Shown here: positions 13,954 through 14,256 of the stretch, piece by piece
How the letters are laid out: the number at the start of each line of letters is the position of its first letter
How positions within the stretch are numbered: position 1 is the stretch's first letter
Origin: JACVRW01 sp035645115
Lineage (GTDB): Bacteria; Actinomycetota; Thermoleophilia; Solirubrobacterales; Thermoleophilaceae
Assembly (NCBI GenBank): GCA_035645115.1
Contig: DASQNF010000135.1
Location: 1 to 14,256 of the forward strand
Direction: 5' to 3'
DNA: 14,256 nt
Notes under the pieces: generated by a model
What the model was told of the DNA's origin: nothing
What the model saw: only the letters and a program-made list of their open reading frames with translations
Database searches by the model: none
Translations under genes and position numbers: made by a program

Positions 13954-14256
13954 CTAAGCCTGGGTCGGCTCCTCCGAGCGCGTCAGCTCACGCGTGGCCG
14001 CCTCGGGGTCGGGCGCGCGCATCAGCGCCTCCCCGACCAGCACGGCGTCAACGCCCACCTGCTCGAGCTCCTCGATCTGGTGCCTGTGCCGGATCCCGGA
14101 CTCCGAGACCACCACCTTGCCGGCCGGGACGTCGGCCAGCAGGTCGAAGGTGCGTTGGATGTCCACCGAGAAGTCCTCGAGGTCCCGGTTGTTGATGCCG
14201 ATCACGTCGCAGTCGAGCTCGAGCGCGCGCTCGAGCTCCTCGTCGTCGTGGATCTC
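13954..14256 (-). CDS. trpC: Indole-3-glycerol phosphate synthase, C-terminal 100 residues
   Basis: Cytoplasmic TIM-barrel enzyme making indole-3-glycerol phosphate, the substrate of TrpA. Only the C-terminal part is in the window; the rest (about 160 residues in a normal protein) is beyond the right edge. Seen in order: EIHDDEELERALEL, DVIGINNRDLEDFSVD with the conserved Asn-Asn-Arg-Asp, VVVSESGI with the catalytic-region Ser-Glu-Ser, and the phosphate-binding DAVLVGEALMRAPDP. Ends at TAG 13956-13954 after an acidic/polar tail. Upstream trp genes (trpE/G/D) may lie to the right. moxR begins 65 nt downstream on the same strand, separating trpC from trpFBA. Confidence 0.95.
   Translation of the reverse strand, partial: EIHDDEELERALELDCDVIGINNRDLEDFSVDIQRTFDLLADVPAGKVVVSESGIRHRHQIEELEQVGVDAVLVGEALMRAPDPEAATRELTRSEEPTQA

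Overview
The window is a very GC-rich (roughly 70% by eye), tightly packed bacterial chromosome segment. It uses GTG and TTG starts freely, and stop/start overlaps are common. Together with a pyrophosphate-type phosphofructokinase, a MoxR/DUF58/transglutaminase cluster and D/G-rich lipoprotein linkers, this fits an actinomycetote, possibly of the class Thermoleophilia. The phylum is a reasonable inference; the class is only a guess. I see no mobile element, CRISPR array, tRNA or rRNA. All genes but one lie on the minus strand, and no gap exceeds about 170 bases.

Left part (1-3533, minus): a branched-chain amino acid type ABC uptake locus. Reading in the direction of transcription: a divergent, cysteine-poor lipoprotein paralogue of the substrate-binding protein (3533-2262), a canonical LivK-like binding lipoprotein (2092-812), a strong terminator-like hairpin (787-751), and a LivH-type permease running off the left edge (724-1). 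The second binding protein and the permease both appear to start at TTG, each behind a good ribosome binding site.

Middle-left (3571-5365): a single plus-strand gene encodes 6-phosphofructokinase, with Asp and Lys at the positions that mark pyrophosphate-dependent enzymes. It runs tail-to-tail into a minus-strand pair, a SnoaL/NTF2-like protein and a 66-residue two-helix membrane protein. The pfp gene and the small membrane gene share one CTAG as their two stop codons.

Middle and right (5406-14256, minus): a long co-directional run. It begins at the right edge with the end of trpC, passes through moxR, a DUF58 gene and a TgpA-like transglutaminase (coupled by 1-nt and 4-nt overlaps), then an HtrA-type serine protease, and returns to tryptophan synthesis with trpF, trpB and trpA. 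The tryptophan genes are thus split by a four-gene cell-envelope block of about 5.8 kb. trpF and trpB are linked by a six-codon mini-ORF whose ends overlap the trpF stop and the trpB start.

Most of the window is recognisable families. The points most worth a second look are the interrupted trp operon, the predicted PPi-PFK, the paired binding proteins with a terminator ahead of the permease, and the small-scale stop/start couplings. I did not find a convincing wholly new system.
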